Positions 45,995 through 55,885 of a DNA stretch of 64,000 nt are shown in pieces. The number at the start of each line of letters is the position of its first letter. Positions within the stretch are counted from its first letter, which is position 1. The stretch covers positions 1 through 64,000 of the forward strand of contig NZ_LQIS01000023.1 of assembly GCF_001499905.1 (NCBI RefSeq), given 5' to 3'. The position numbers and the translations under genes were made by a program. The stretch is from Mycobacterium sp. GA-1285 (lineage in GTDB: Bacteria; Actinomycetota; Actinomycetes; Mycobacteriales; Mycobacteriaceae). The notes beneath the pieces are model-generated. The model was not told where the DNA came from and made no database searches. It saw only the letters and a program-made list of their open reading frames with translations.

Positions 45995-48346
45995 ATGGCG
46001 ACCGAATTCAAGGGCAAGATCGAACTCGACATCCGAGACTCGGAACCGGACTGGGGCCCGTACGCCGCACCGTCGGCTCCCGAAGGCGCCCCAAACGTGC
46101 TCTACCTCGTCTGGGATGACATCGGTATCGCCACATGGGACTGCTTCGGCGGCCTCGTCGAGATGCCCACCATGAGCCGTATCGCCGAACGCGGCGTTCG
46201 ACTCTCGCAGTTCCACACCACCGCGCTCTGCTCGCCGACCAGGGCTTCCCTGTTGACCGGCCGCAATCCGACCACGGTCGGCATGGCGACCATCGAGGAG
46301 TTCACCGACGGCTTCCCCGGCTGCAACGGGCGGATCCCTCTCGATACCGCGCTGCTGTCCGAGGTGCTGGCCGAACATGGATACAACACGTACTGCGTGG
46401 GTAAATGGCATCTGACGCCGCTCGAGGAATCCAATCTCGCATCGACCAAACGACATTGGCCTCTATCGCGCGGCTTCGAGCGGTTCTACGGGTTCATGGG
46501 CGGCGAGACCGACCAGTGGTATCCGGATCTGGTCTACGACAACCATCCGATCGCGCCACCGGCGGCGCCGGAGGAGGGTTACCACCTGTCAAAGGACTTG
46601 GCGGACAAGAGCATCGAGTTCATCCGCGATGCGAAGGTCATCGCCCCCGACAAGCCGTGGTTCTCCTATGTGTGCCCCGGGGCGGGGCACGCTCCCCACC
46701 ACGTCTTCAAGGAGTGGGCCGACCGGTACGCGGGCAAGTTCGACATGGGTTACGAGCGATACCGCGAGATCGTGCTGGAAAACCAGAAGAAGCTCGGCAT
46801 CGTTCCCGCCGACACCGAACTATCACCGATGAATCCGTACGAAGACGTCAAGGGACCCAACGGTGAACCGTGGCCGACGCAGGACACGGTGCGGCCGTGG
46901 GATGAGCTCGGCGACGACGAGAAGCGCTTGTTTGCGCGCATGGCCGAAGTGTTCGCCGGATTCCTGTCCTACACCGACGCGCAAATCGGTCGCATCCTCG
47001 ATTACCTGGAGGAGTCCGGTCAGCTCGACAACACGATCATCGTCGTCATCTCCGACAACGGTGCGAGCGGCGAAGGCGGCCCGAACGGCTCGGTCAACGA
47101 AATCAAGTTCTTCAACGGGTACATCGACACAGTCGAGGACGGTTTGCGTCTTCTCGACAACCTCGGCGGGCCAGAGACCTACAACCACTATCCGACCGGT
47201 TGGGCGATGGCCTTCAACGCACCGTACAAACTCTTCAAGCGGTACGCCTCACACGAAGGAGGCATCGCCGACCCCGCGATCATCTCCTGGCCCAAAGGGA
47301 TCGCCGCACACGGCGAGGTACGAGACAGCTACATCAATGTCTGCGACGTCACGCCGACGATCTATGACCTTCTGGGTATCACCCCGCCGGAAACGGTCAG
47401 GGGAGTGGCGCAGAAGCCGCTGGACGGCCTGAGTTTCGAAGCGGTGCTGAGGGATTCGTCGGCGACGACGGACAAGCACACACAGTTCTACACGATGCTC
47501 GGAACTCGGGGGATCTGGCACGACGGCTGGTTCGCCAACACCGTTCACGCCGCGTCCCCGGCGGGCTGGTCACATTTCGACAGCGACCGCTGGGAGTTGT
47601 TCCACATCGAAGCCGACCGCAGCCAATGTCACGATCTGGCCGCCGAAAACCCGGACAAGCTCGAAGAACTCAAGGAGCTGTGGTTCTCCGAGGCCGACAG
47701 GTACAACGGGCTGCCGCTTGGCGATCTGAACATCTTCGACACGATATCCCGGTGGCGGCCGAGCCTGGCCGGCCAGCGTGGCTCGTACCGTTACTACCCG
47801 GGCACGGCCGACGTCGGTACCGGCGCTGCGGTCGAGATATCGGGGCGGTCGTTCGCGGCCATGGCCGAGATGACGATCGACACGGCAGGCGCGGAAGGCG
47901 TGATCTTCAAGCACGGCGGCGCTCACGGCGGTCACGTGATGTTCGTCCAGGACGGGCGGCTCCACTACGTCTACAACTTCCTGGGTGAACAGGAGCAACA
48001 TATGGCCTCACCGGATGCGATTCCCTCGGGGCGGCACACATTCGGGGTCGCCTACGTGCGTACTGGAACTGCGGAGGGGAGTCATACGCCCCTCGGAGAC
48101 GCTGCTTTGTATGTCGACGAGCAGCAGGTCGCGACGTTCACCGGGATGCGGGTGCACCCGGGAACGTTCGGTCTTGCCGGTGCCAGCCTGAGCATCGGCA
48201 GGAACGCCGGATCCCCGGTTTCGCGGTCGTACAAACCGCCGTTCGCGTTCACAGGGGGCACCATCGCTCAGGTGAACATCGACGTCTCGGGTAAGCCGTA
48301 CCTGGATCTGGAGAGGGAGTTCGCGCGCGCCTTCGCGAAAGACTGA
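45995..48346 (+). CDS. atsA: Arylsulfatase, large AtsA-like type
   Basis: 783 residues, cytosolic (no signal peptide). The sulfatase signature CSPTRASLLTGR starts at Cys79, the residue converted to formylglycine. Metal ligands lie in LVWDDIG near the start and VISDNGASGEGG in the middle, and GKWHL marks the active-site Lys/His. After about residue 520 comes a C-terminal extension with a beta-sandwich (AAMAEMTIDTAGAEGVIFKH). It matches the position of Rv0711 (atsA) between rpsQ and rplN. In M. tuberculosis the next gene, Rv0712, encodes the formylglycine-generating enzyme; here it is absent from this site. The sulfate ester substrate is unknown. Confidence 0.9.
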   Translation: MATEFKGKIELDIRDSEPDWGPYAAPSAPEGAPNVLYLVWDDIGIATWDCFGGLVEMPTMSRIAERGVRLSQFHTTALCSPTRASLLTGRNPTTVGMATIEEFTDGFPGCNGRIPLDTALLSEVLAEHGYNTYCVGKWHLTPLEESNLASTKRHWPLSRGFERFYGFMGGETDQWYPDLVYDNHPIAPPAAPEEGYHLSKDLADKSIEFIRDAKVIAPDKPWFSYVCPGAGHAPHHVFKEWADRYAGKFDMGYERYREIVLENQKKLGIVPADTELSPMNPYEDVKGPNGEPWPTQDTVRPWDELGDDEKRLFARMAEVFAGFLSYTDAQIGRILDYLEESGQLDNTIIVVISDNGASGEGGPNGSVNEIKFFNGYIDTVEDGLRLLDNLGGPETYNHYPTGWAMAFNAPYKLFKRYASHEGGIADPAIISWPKGIAAHGEVRDSYINVCDVTPTIYDLLGITPPETVRGVAQKPLDGLSFEAVLRDSSATTDKHTQFYTMLGTRGIWHDGWFANTVHAASPAGWSHFDSDRWELFHIEADRSQCHDLAAENPDKLEELKELWFSEADRYNGLPLGDLNIFDTISRWRPSLAGQRGSYRYYPGTADVGTGAAVEISGRSFAAMAEMTIDTAGAEGVIFKHGGAHGGHVMFVQDGRLHYVYNFLGEQEQHMASPDAIPSGRHTFGVAYVRTGTAEGSHTPLGDAALYVDEQQVATFTGMRVHPGTFGLAGASLSIGRNAGSPVSRSYKPPFAFTGGTIAQVNIDVSGKPYLDLEREFARAFAKD

Positions 48347-48720
48347 GGACTCATGAAGGACCCCGCCGGGCCTGCGTTCGCGCTGATGTGGAAGACCCCG
48401 TGGGAGCTTTCTGGATATGGGCACGCTCGGGGCGAGCGAGCGTGCATGAAGTGTCGAAGATCCGCGGCGTGTCGGCGACAAACGCGCTCGCTCGCGGTGC
48501 TGGGGATGGGCGTGATCAGCGGCGATTTGGCTTCCTGCAGGTCCTCCCATAGAATCAAGCGGTTGCCTTGGGCAGACCTCGGTTCTCTTCGAGAAAACCC
48601 CGCGTGCCCTTCGGTGACAGCAAGACCGCGCACGTCAGGTCGGTATCTGGCGTGCATACAAACCAGGTCGCCCGGTGGGGCAGGAGCGCCAGCGACCGGG
48701 GGCTAGGTTGAGGAGATCGA
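48347..48720 (+). promoter_or_regulatory. Gap after the sulfatase with spc operon promoter and leader
   Basis: 374 bases without a gene. It holds REP-like copy C (48431-48497) and a sigma-A promoter: TTGGCT at 48527-48532, a 17-base spacer, TAGAAT at 48550-48555. From 48561 comes GGTTGCCTTGGGC, nearly the same initial sequence and exactly the same spacing as at the S10 promoter. The leader of about 160 bases contains GGTCGCCCGGTGGGGCAGG and CCAGCGACCGGGGGC, able to pair near the rplN start. Confidence 0.62.
48431..48497 (+). repeat. REP-like dispersed intergenic element, copy C
   Basis: 67 bases, beginning GGCGAGCGAGCGTGC and ending ACGCGCTCGCTCGCGG, with core CGCGGCGTGTCGGCG. It is the third copy of the element at 5552 and 16454. 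It ends 30 bases before the spc operon -35 box. Confidence 0.7.
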
Positions 48721-49089
48721 GTGATTCAGCAGGAATCGCGGCTGAAGGTCGCCGACAACACGGGTGCCAGGGAGATCCTGTGCATCCGCGTGCTCGGCGG
48801 CTCGTCCCGGCGCTATGCCGGCATCGGCGATGTCATCGTCGCGACCGTCAAGGAGGCCATTCCCGGCGGCAACATCAAGCGGGGCGAAATCGTGAAGGCC
48901 GTCGTCGTGCGGACCGTCAAGGAACGCCGACGCGCCGACGGCAGCTACATCAAGTTCGACGAGAACGCCGCGGTCATCATCAAGGCCGACAACGACCCGC
49001 GCGGCACCCGCATCTTCGGCCCCGTCGGCCGAGAACTGCGCGAGAAGCGCTTCATGAAGATCGTCTCGCTTGCTCCGGAGGTGTTGTAG
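48721..49089 (+). CDS. rplN: 50S ribosomal protein L14
   Basis: 122 residues, full length. [20 protein letters not shown] and [20 protein letters not shown] identify L14, an intersubunit bridge protein. GTG start after TTGAGGAGATCGA. First gene of the spc operon; rplX begins on the next base after its stop. Confidence 0.98.
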   Translation: MIQQESRLKVADNTGAREILCIRVLGGSSRRYAGIGDVIVATVKEAIPGGNIKRGEIVKAVVVRTVKERRRADGSYIKFDENAAVIIKADNDPRGTRIFGPVGRELREKRFMKIVSLAPEVL

Positions 49090-49410
49090 ATGAAGGTCCA
49101 CAAGGGCGACACGGTCCTGGTCATCTCCGGTAAGGACAAGGGCGCCAAGGGCAAGGTGCTGGTCGCCTACCCGGCCCGCAACAAGGTCCTCGTCGAGGGC
49201 GTCAACCGGATCAAGAAGCACACGGCGGTGTCGAGCAACGAGCGAGGCGCCCAGTCCGGCGGCATCGTCACCCAGGAGGCGCCGATCCACGTCTCCAACG
49301 TGATGGTCGTGGACTCCGACGGCAAGCCCACCCGCATCGCGTACCGGGTTGACGAGGAGACCGGCAAGAAGGTCCGCATCGCCAAGACCAACGGCAAGGA
49401 CATCAACTGA
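49090..49410 (+). CDS. rplX: 50S ribosomal protein L24
   Basis: 106 residues. The KOW motif is [20 protein letters not shown], and [20 protein letters not shown] follows. An early assembly protein of the 50S subunit. ATG directly abuts the rplN stop. Confidence 0.97.
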   Translation: MKVHKGDTVLVISGKDKGAKGKVLVAYPARNKVLVEGVNRIKKHTAVSSNERGAQSGGIVTQEAPIHVSNVMVVDSDGKPTRIAYRVDEETGKKVRIAKTNGKDIN

Positions 49411-49411
49411 C

Positions 49412-49984
49412 ATGACCACCGTCGAAAACACCGCAAAGACCCTCCCGCGCCTCAAGCAGCGTTACCGCGAAGAGATCCGCGACGCGCTGTCCAAGGAGTT
49501 CGGCTACGCGAACGTCATGCAGATCCCCGGCGTGGTCAAGGTCGTCGTCAACATGGGCGTCGGGGACGCCGCCCGTGACGCGAAGCTGATCAACGGCGCG
49601 GTCAACGATCTCGCGCTGATCACCGGCCAAAAGCCGGAGATCCGCCGCGCGCGTAAGTCCATCGCCCAGTTCAAGCTCCGCGAGGGCATGCCGATCGGTG
49701 CTCGCGTCACGCTGCGCGGCGACCGGATGTGGGAGTTCCTCGACCGGTTGATCTCGATCGCACTGCCGCGTATCCGCGACTTCCGCGGGCTGTCGCCCAA
49801 GCAGTTCGACGGCACCGGCAACTACACCTTCGGGCTCACCGAGCAGTCGGTGTTCCACGAGATCGATGTGGACTCCATCGACCGCCCCCGTGGCATGGAC
49901 ATCACCGTCGTCACCTCGGCGACGACCGACGACGAAGGACGAGCGTTGCTGCGGGCGCTGGGCTTTCCGTTCAAGGAGAACTGA
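49412..49984 (+). CDS. rplE: 50S ribosomal protein L5
   Basis: 190 residues. [40 protein letters not shown] and the C-terminal [14 protein letters not shown] are L5 hallmarks; it binds 5S rRNA and P-site tRNA. ATG at 49412, one base after the rplX TGA, is preferred to an upstream in-frame start that would lie inside rplX. Confidence 0.97.
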   Translation: MTTVENTAKTLPRLKQRYREEIRDALSKEFGYANVMQIPGVVKVVVNMGVGDAARDAKLINGAVNDLALITGQKPEIRRARKSIAQFKLREGMPIGARVTLRGDRMWEFLDRLISIALPRIRDFRGLSPKQFDGTGNYTFGLTEQSVFHEIDVDSIDRPRGMDITVVTSATTDDEGRALLRALGFPFKEN

Positions 49985-49987
49985 GTT

Positions 49988-50173
49988 ATGGCAAAGAAGG
50001 CATTGGTCAACAAGGCCAACAAGAAGCCGAAGTTCAAGGTGCGCGCCTACACCCGCTGCCAGCGCTGCGGGCGTCCGCACGCCGTCTTCCGCAAGTTCGG
50101 CCTGTGCCGGATCTGCCTGCGCGAGATGGCACACGCCGGCGAACTGCCCGGCGTGCAGAAGAGCAGCTGGTAA
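49988..50173 (+). CDS. rpsZ: 30S ribosomal protein S14, zinc-binding type Z
   Basis: 61 residues, the short form. Zinc ligands are CQRC (from residue 24) and CRIC (from residue 40). This C+ type is the housekeeping S14 in mycobacteria; the longer zinc-free paralogue, used under zinc starvation, would lie elsewhere. ATG four bases after rplE. Confidence 0.97.
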   Translation: MAKKALVNKANKKPKFKVRAYTRCQRCGRPHAVFRKFGLCRICLREMAHAGELPGVQKSSW

Positions 50174-50288
50174 CCCAGCTCGACCAGTCCAACCAAACAG
50201 GTTGCGGCAGGCCCGAATACCCGGGAACCACCGCGAGAAAGGTGAACCGGCTGTCATGACCGCGATGACGACGATGCGGTGGGGGCGC

Positions 50289-50313
50289 CCCCCGCAGCGG
50301 AGCTGCGAGGGGG
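50289..50313 (+). promoter_or_regulatory. Hairpin in the rpsZ-rpsH gap
   Basis: CCCCCGCAGC pairs with GCTGC-GA-GGGGG around GGA, a ten-base-pair stem with a two-base bulge, 28 bases before the rpsH start. The 168-base gap is the longest inside the spc operon. It could be an RNA processing or translational control site; in E. coli the spc repressor S8 acts elsewhere. Confidence 0.45.
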
Positions 50314-50341
50314 ACGCAGCGACGAGGAGGAGCAGCGCACG

Positions 50342-50740
50342 ATGACTATGACGGACCCGATCGCAGACTTCTTGACACGTCTGCGCAACGCCAATTCGGC
50401 GTACCACGACGAGGTGACCTTGCCCCACTCCAAGATCAAGGCCAACATCGCCGAGATCTTGAAGAAAGAGGGCTACATCGCCGACTACCGCACCGAGGAT
50501 GCGCGGGTCGGCAAGTCGCTTGTCGTGCAACTGAAGTACGGCCCCAGCCGGGAGCGAAGCATCGCCGGTCTGCGCCGCGTGTCCAAGCCCGGACTGCGGG
50601 TGTACGCGAAATCCACCAACCTGCCGCGGGTTCTCGGCGGCCTCGGCGTGGCGATCATCTCCACGTCGTCGGGGCTCCGGACCGACCGCCAGGCAGCCCA
50701 AGAGGGCGTGGGCGGCGAAGTCCTCGCGTACGTGTGGTAG
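50342..50740 (+). CDS. rpsH: 30S ribosomal protein S8
   Basis: 132 residues. [40 protein letters not shown] and the terminal GGEVLAYVW identify S8, which organises the central 16S domain. ATG at 50342 after GAGGAGGAGC; the [11 protein letters not shown] start is the actinobacterial form. Confidence 0.98.
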   Translation: MTMTDPIADFLTRLRNANSAYHDEVTLPHSKIKANIAEILKKEGYIADYRTEDARVGKSLVVQLKYGPSRERSIAGLRRVSKPGLRVYAKSTNLPRVLGGLGVAIISTSSGLRTDRQAAQEGVGGEVLAYVW

Positions 50741-50761
50741 GCGAGAAGGAGTAGAGCTCAA

Positions 50762-51301
50762 ATGTCGCGTATTGGAAAGCAGCCGGTGCCGGTGCCCAGC
50801 GGGGTCGACGTGTCGATCGACGGGCAGAACGTGTCGGTCAAGGGGCCCAAGGGCACTCTCGAACTGGCGGTGGCCGACCCGATCCGGGTCGCCCGTGACG
50901 ACGACGGCGCCATCGTGGTGACGCGCCCCGACGACGAGCGGCGCAGCCGTTCCCTGCACGGTCTGTCGCGCACACTGGTGGCGAACCTGATCACCGGTGT
51001 CACCGAGGGTTACACCACCAAGATGGAGATCTTCGGTGTCGGTTACCGCGTGCAGCTCAAGGGCTCCAACCTCGAATTCGCGTTGGGCTACAGCCACCCG
51101 GTGACGATCACCGCCCCCGAGGGTGTGACGTTCGCGGTGGAGACACCGACGAAGTTCTCGATCTCCGGCATCGACAAGCAGAAGGTCGGCCAGGTCGCGG
51201 CGAACATCCGCCGCCTGCGCAAGAGCGATCCCTACAAGGGCAAGGGCATTCGCTACGAGGGCGAGCAGATCCGCCGCAAGGTCGGAAAGACAGGTAAGTA
51301 G
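50762..51301 (+). CDS. rplF: 50S ribosomal protein L6
   Basis: 179 residues. [20 protein letters not shown] and the C-terminal [20 protein letters not shown] are hallmarks; L6 sits near the factor-binding site. ATG after GAAGGAG. Followed two bases later by rplR. Confidence 0.98.
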   Translation: MSRIGKQPVPVPSGVDVSIDGQNVSVKGPKGTLELAVADPIRVARDDDGAIVVTRPDDERRSRSLHGLSRTLVANLITGVTEGYTTKMEIFGVGYRVQLKGSNLEFALGYSHPVTITAPEGVTFAVETPTKFSISGIDKQKVGQVAANIRRLRKSDPYKGKGIRYEGEQIRRKVGKTGK

Positions 51302-51303
51302 AA

Positions 51304-51723
51304 ATGGCTTCAACCACAAAGGATCCGGCATCGGCAGCACCGACGCGCAAGCCCGTGGGCCAGAACATCTCGCAGACCCGGCGGGTCGCGCGACTGCGTC
51401 GGCATGCGCGGTTGCGCAAGAAGATCTCCGGTACGGCCGAGGTGCCGCGGCTGGTGGTCAACCGTTCGTCGCGGCACATCCACGTGCAGCTGGTGAACGA
51501 CCTGGAAGGGACGACACTGGCGGCGGCATCCTCCATCGAGGCCGACGTGCGGGCCGTCGACGGCGACAAGAAAGCCCACAGCGTGCGGGTCGGTCAGCTG
51601 ATCGCCGAGCGCGCGAAGGCCGCTGGGATCAACAAGGTCGTGTTCGACCGCGGTGGTTACACCTACGGCGGACGGATTGCGGCGCTGGCCGATGCGGCAC
51701 GCGAAGGCGGGCTGGAATTCTGA
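51304..51723 (+). CDS. rplR: 50S ribosomal protein L18
   Basis: 139 residues. [39 protein letters not shown] and [20 protein letters not shown] identify this 5S rRNA-binding protein. The first 20 residues are an Ala/Lys-rich extension seen in actinobacteria. Confidence 0.97.
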   Translation: MASTTKDPASAAPTRKPVGQNISQTRRVARLRRHARLRKKISGTAEVPRLVVNRSSRHIHVQLVNDLEGTTLAAASSIEADVRAVDGDKKAHSVRVGQLIAERAKAAGINKVVFDRGGYTYGGRIAALADAAREGGLEF

Positions 51724-51754
51724 TGACTGAGGTCAACACAATGGGAAGGACTGC

Positions 51755-52420
51755 ATGATGGCCGAACAGGCAACAGCCGGCGGCCCCCAGGACGGCCGAG
51801 GGTCGCGGGGCGACCGCGACGGTCGTGGCCGCCGCGACGACCGTGGCGGTCGTGGCCGCGACGGCGGTGACAAGAGCAACTACCTCGAGCGCGTCGTCTC
51901 GATCAACCGCGTCTCCAAGGTGGTCAAGGGTGGTCGACGATTCAGCTTCACCGCGCTGGTGATCGTCGGTGACGGCAAGGGCATGGTCGGCGTCGGATAC
52001 GGCAAGGCCAAGGAAGTTCCGGCGGCCATCGCCAAGGGCGTCGAAGAGGCACGCAAGAACTTCTTCCGGGTTCCGCTGATCGGCGGCACCATCACCCACC
52101 CGGTGCAGGGGGAGGCCGCCGCCGGTGTGGTGATGCTGCGTCCGGCCAGCCCCGGTACCGGCGTGATCGCCGGCGGTGCGGCCCGCGCGGTGCTGGAATG
52201 CGCCGGCGTGCACGACATCCTGGCCAAGTCGCTGGGTAGCGACAACGCGATCAACGTGGTGCATGCCACGGTTGCCGCGCTGAAGCTGCTGCAACGTCCC
52301 GAAGAGGTCGCGGCCCGCCGCGGCCTCCCGATCGAAGACGTGGCGCCTGCGGGCATGCTGCGGGCGCGCCGAGAGGCCGAGGCGCTCGCCGCGTCGGCTG
52401 CGCGTGAAGGGTCGTCATAA
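51755..52420 (+). CDS. rpsE: 30S ribosomal protein S5
   Basis: 221 residues. A Gly/Arg/Asp-rich extension of about 40 residues ([18 protein letters not shown]) precedes the S5 fold: [39 protein letters not shown] and a C-terminal domain with [14 protein letters not shown]5 helps decoding accuracy. ATG 51755 or the next codon is the start, after GGAAGGACT. Confidence 0.97.
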   Translation: MMAEQATAGGPQDGRGSRGDRDGRGRRDDRGGRGRDGGDKSNYLERVVSINRVSKVVKGGRRFSFTALVIVGDGKGMVGVGYGKAKEVPAAIAKGVEEARKNFFRVPLIGGTITHPVQGEAAAGVVMLRPASPGTGVIAGGAARAVLECAGVHDILAKSLGSDNAINVVHATVAALKLLQRPEEVAARRGLPIEDVAPAGMLRARREAEALAASAAREGSS

Positions 52421-52422
52421 CC

Positions 52423-52611
52423 ATGGCAGAGCTGAGGATCACCCAGGTACGCAGCACCATAGGTGCGCGTTGGAGACAGCGGGAGAGCCTGCGGTCGTTG
52501 GGGCTGCGCAAGATTCGCCAGTCGGTCGTGCGTGAGGACAACGCGCAGACGCGCGGCCTGATCAAGACCGTGCATCACCTCGTCAAAGTTGAAGCAGTAG
52601 AGGCCTCATAA
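52423..52611 (+). CDS. rpmD: 50S ribosomal protein L30
   Basis: 62 residues. [20 protein letters not shown] and [13 protein letters not shown] are L30 signatures. Two bases after rpsE; the end overlaps the rplO ATG (TAATG). Confidence 0.97.
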   Translation: MAELRITQVRSTIGARWRQRESLRSLGLRKIRQSVVREDNAQTRGLIKTVHHLVKVEAVEAS

Positions 52612-53054
52612 TGACACCTATCAAACTGCATGACCTGAAGCCGGCGCCCGGTTCGAAAACCGCCAAGACGCGTGTGGGTCGCGGCGAGGGTTCGAAGGGT
52701 AAGACCGCGGGTCGCGGCACCAAGGGAACCAAGGCGCGCAAGAACGTTCCGGCGACGTTCGAAGGCGGTCAGATGCCGATCCACATGCGGCTGCCGAAGC
52801 TCAAGGGCTTCCGCAACCGCTTCCGCACCGAATACGAGGTCGTCAACGTCGGCGACATCGACAAGCTGTTCCCCAAGGGCGGCGACGTCGGAGTGAACGA
52901 GTTGGTGGCCGCGGGCGCGGTGCGCAAGAACACGCTGGTGAAGGTGCTCGGCGACGGCAAGCTCACCGTGAAGGTGAACGTCACCGCGCACAAGTTCAGC
53001 GGCAGCGCCCGCGAGAAGATCACCTCGGCGGGCGGTTCGGCGACCGAGCTGTAA
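52611..53054 (+). CDS. rplO: 50S ribosomal protein L15
   Basis: 147 residues. [39 protein letters not shown] and [18 protein letters not shown] identify L15, a late 50S assembly protein. Last gene of the spc operon here, since secY is about five kilobases away. A terminator follows. Confidence 0.98.
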   Translation: MTPIKLHDLKPAPGSKTAKTRVGRGEGSKGKTAGRGTKGTKARKNVPATFEGGQMPIHMRLPKLKGFRNRFRTEYEVVNVGDIDKLFPKGGDVGVNELVAAGAVRKNTLVKVLGDGKLTVKVNVTAHKFSGSAREKITSAGGSATEL

Positions 53055-53071
53055 CCCCACCGTCGACCGGG

Positions 53072-53100
53072 AGCCCCTGCCGTGAAGGTAGGGGCTTTCG
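53072..53100 (+). terminator. Terminator after rplO
   Basis: AGCCCCT pairs with AGGGGCT, with further pairing across GCC and GGT, followed by TTTCG. It starts 17 bases after the rplO stop and ends the spc operon. Confidence 0.8.
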
Positions 53101-53171
53101 TGTTCGGTTCAGGTAGTCGCGAGTTCCCTCGGCTGGGGCGAGGCGCGCCGTGGCGTCGGTACGCTCGAACC

Positions 53172-54968
53172 ATGTTCGCTTTTCTGCCCGGCATCTCCGG
53201 TCTTCCCGGGCTCGACGACGCACGTGCGCTGGCTCGGCGCATCGACACCGCCCGCCACAACGGCGTCCCGAACGGTTGCGTGCTCGAACTGGATCTGACG
53301 TCGGTGCCGAGCGAGACCGGTGGGTTCGACCCGCTCGCGTTGATCTCCGGATCCGGGCGCCCGTTGCTACTGGGGGAGGCCGTCGCGGCGATCCACCGGG
53401 CAGCCGAGGACGACCGGGTGGCCGGCTTGATCGCTCGGGTGCAGCTGCCGGCTGCATCGCCGGGCCCGGTGCAGGAATTGCGTTCGGCCATCGCGGCGTT
53501 CAGCGATGTGAAGCCGTCACTGGCATGGGCCGAGACCTATCCGGGCACCCTGTCGTACTATCTCGCGTCGGCGTTCCGCGAGGTATGGATGCAGCCGGCG
53601 GGCACGGTGGGGTTGGTGGGGTTCGCGACGAACGCACTGTTCCTGCGCGGGGCCCTCGACAAGATCGGACTCGAGCCGCAGTACATCGCACGGGGTGAAT
53701 ACAAGTCCGCCGTAAACCGTTTCACCGAGGACGGTTACACCGAGGCCCATCGCGAGGCCGACGAGCATCTGATTCAGAGCCTGCACGCCCAGGTGGTCGA
53801 GGCGGTCGCGGAGTCGCGTCACATCGAGCCCGAAGAAGTAGACGCGCTCGCCGACAAGGCGCCGTTGCTGCGCGACGACGCCCTGGCCGGCAGGCTGATC
53901 GACCGAGTTGGTTTCCGCGACGAGGCGTACGCGCGCATCGCCGAACTGGTTGGCGCACCGGACTTCACACCCGGGGCGGACGCGGACTCCGACGACGCAC
54001 CGCCGCGACTGTTCCTGCCGCGGTATGCGCGGGCGACGGCGCATCGCGCGGGCCTGCCCAGACCACCCATCCCCGGCCGCAAGAAGGCAACCATCGCGGT
54101 GGTGACACTGCACGGGCTAATCGTCAGTGGTCGGAGCGGCACGCAGCCGGTGCCGCTGGGCAGTTCGAGCGTGGGCGGAGACACGATCGCCGCGGCGCTT
54201 CGTGAAGCCGCGTCGGCAGATGAAGTGTCGGCGATCGTGCTCCGGGTGGACAGCCCCGGCGGTTCAGTATCGGGATCGGAGACCATTTGGCGTGAAGTAC
54301 AGCGGGCTCGTGACAAGGGCAAGCCGGTGGTCGCGTCGATGGGTGCGGTTGCGGCATCGGGCGGCTATTACGTGTCGATGATCGCCGACGAGATCGTCGC
54401 CAATCCCGGCACCATCACGGGGTCGATCGGTGTGATGGCGGGGAAGATGGTGGCCCGCGAGCTCATGGGGCGTCTCGGTGTCGGCTCGGGGACGGTCCGC
54501 ACCAACCGCAATGCCGACGCGTGGTCGCTCAACGAGCCGTTCACCGACGAACAACGCGCGCATGTGGAAGCCGAGGCTGACCTGGTCTACACGGATTTCA
54601 TCGAGCGGGTCGCCGTGGGCCGCAAGATGAACGTCGAGGCCGTCGACGCCGTCGCGCGGGGTCGGGTGTGGACCGGCGCGGACGCGCACGAGCGCGGCTT
54701 GATCGACGATCTCGGCGGCCTGCGCGACGCGATCACGAGGGCGAAGGTTCTGGCAGGGATAGACGCTGACGCCGAGGTGCGCATCGTCTCGTATCCCGGT
54801 TCTTCGCTGCTGGACCGGCTGCGGCCCAAGCCGTCTTCGCAGCCGGCGGCATCGCTGCCGGACGTGGTCGTCGGCCTGCTCGGGCGGTCCGTGGCGCAGT
54901 TGGCCGACCAGACGGAGCGGTCGCTCAGTGGCGTTAGCGCCTTGTTGTTCGGCGATTACCGGTTCTAG
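53172..54968 (+). CDS. sppA: Signal peptide peptidase SppA, 67K type
   Basis: 598 residues with the two tandem S49 domains of the long E. coli-like form. The catalytic dyad is Lys178 in ARGEYKSAVNRFTEDGYT of the first half and Ser396 in MGAVAASGGYYVSM of the second. RVDSPGGSVSGSETIWREV and NPGTITGSIGVMAGK frame the active site. It degrades cleaved signal peptides in the membrane. There is no obvious N-terminal membrane anchor, as in other mycobacterial copies. ATG at 53172 is preferred to an in-frame upstream start overlapping the rplO terminator. Position matches Rv0724. Confidence 0.92.
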   Translation: MFAFLPGISGLPGLDDARALARRIDTARHNGVPNGCVLELDLTSVPSETGGFDPLALISGSGRPLLLGEAVAAIHRAAEDDRVAGLIARVQLPAASPGPVQELRSAIAAFSDVKPSLAWAETYPGTLSYYLASAFREVWMQPAGTVGLVGFATNALFLRGALDKIGLEPQYIARGEYKSAVNRFTEDGYTEAHREADEHLIQSLHAQVVEAVAESRHIEPEEVDALADKAPLLRDDALAGRLIDRVGFRDEAYARIAELVGAPDFTPGADADSDDAPPRLFLPRYARATAHRAGLPRPPIPGRKKATIAVVTLHGLIVSGRSGTQPVPLGSSSVGGDTIAAALREAASADEVSAIVLRVDSPGGSVSGSETIWREVQRARDKGKPVVASMGAVAASGGYYVSMIADEIVANPGTITGSIGVMAGKMVARELMGRLGVGSGTVRTNRNADAWSLNEPFTDEQRAHVEAEADLVYTDFIERVAVGRKMNVEAVDAVARGRVWTGADAHERGLIDDLGGLRDAITRAKVLAGIDADAEVRIVSYPGSSLLDRLRPKPSSQPAASLPDVVVGLLGRSVAQLADQTERSLSGVSALLFGDYRF

Positions 54969-54976
54969 CGAGAGAG

Positions 54977-55876
54977 TCAGCGCTTGATCGCCGACAGGTA
55001 GCTCATGTCGCTGAACAAGCCGATCGTGCTGTCCTCGTCGAACGTGAAACCGTTGGCGGCGTAAGCTTCCGGCATCTTCTGCGTCGTGACGTCCCAGCCG
55101 CGCTCGGTCAGATAGTCGACGACGTCATTGCGCTCACCGTGGAATATGAGCTCGCCCATCTCGATGTTCTGCCCGTACGCCCGGAGCCTCTCGGCGATCT
55201 CGCGGGAGCGCTCGTCGGAGAACATGCTGACGTCGGGGATGTGCTCGGTCGCCACCCGGCTACCCGGCGCGCTGAACTCGTCGATCCGGTCGAACAGGAG
55301 GTCCTGAGCCTCGGGCGGCAGGTAGATCAGCAAACCCTCGGCGATCCACGCGGTCGGCTTCGTCGGATCGAAACCGTTGTCCAGCAGCGCTTTTGGCCAG
55401 TCATCGCGTAGATCGATCGCCGCCACGCGCCGGTCGGCGGTCGGTTCGACCCTCAGTGCCGCCAGGGTGTCGCTCTTGAAGGCGATCACCTCCGGCTGGT
55501 CGAGTTCGAAGACGGTGGTGTCCGTCGGCCACCGCATACGGTAGGCACGGGCGTCGAGCCCCGCCGCCAGAATCACTGCCTGGCGGACACCTGCTGCCGC
55601 GGCGTCGGTGAACAACCGATCGAAATGGCGGGTGCGCACGGCCATTCCCTCGGCGGCGCGGCGCGTGTTGAAGCGAGGGTCGATGGCGTCCAGCGATATC
55701 TCGCCGTCGAGCGCCCGGATGAAGAAGTCCAGGCCGACCGCGCGCACCAGAGGTTCGGCGTACGGATCATCGATCAGGCCCTCGCGGTGGCTCAATACGC
55801 GCTGTGCGGCGACCATCGTCGCCGTCGAGCCGACGCTCGATGCCAGATCCCAGGTGTCGTTGTCGGTGCGGGCCAT
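54977..55876 (-). CDS. SAM-dependent methyltransferase, mycobacterial TIGR00027 type (1)
   Basis: 299 residues. The N-terminal [20 protein letters not shown] is the subfamily hallmark. [18 protein letters not shown] forms the SAM-binding motif I, followed by VFELDQPEVIAFK, and [20 protein letters not shown] lies in the substrate half. The family is related to leucine carboxyl methyltransferases and expanded in mycobacteria; substrates are unknown (probably lipids). Last of three tandem paralogues, nine bases after the second. Confidence 0.88.
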   Translation of the reverse strand: MARTDNDTWDLASSVGSTATMVAAQRVLSHREGLIDDPYAEPLVRAVGLDFFIRALDGEISLDAIDPRFNTRRAAEGMAVRTRHFDRLFTDAAAAGVRQAVILAAGLDARAYRMRWPTDTTVFELDQPEVIAFKSDTLAALRVEPTADRRVAAIDLRDDWPKALLDNGFDPTKPTAWIAEGLLIYLPPEAQDLLFDRIDEFSAPGSRVATEHIPDVSMFSDERSREIAERLRAYGQNIEMGELIFHGERNDVVDYLTERGWDVTTQKMPEAYAANGFTFDEDSTIGLFSDMSYLSAIKR

Positions 55877-55885
55877 TCGTGCTCC

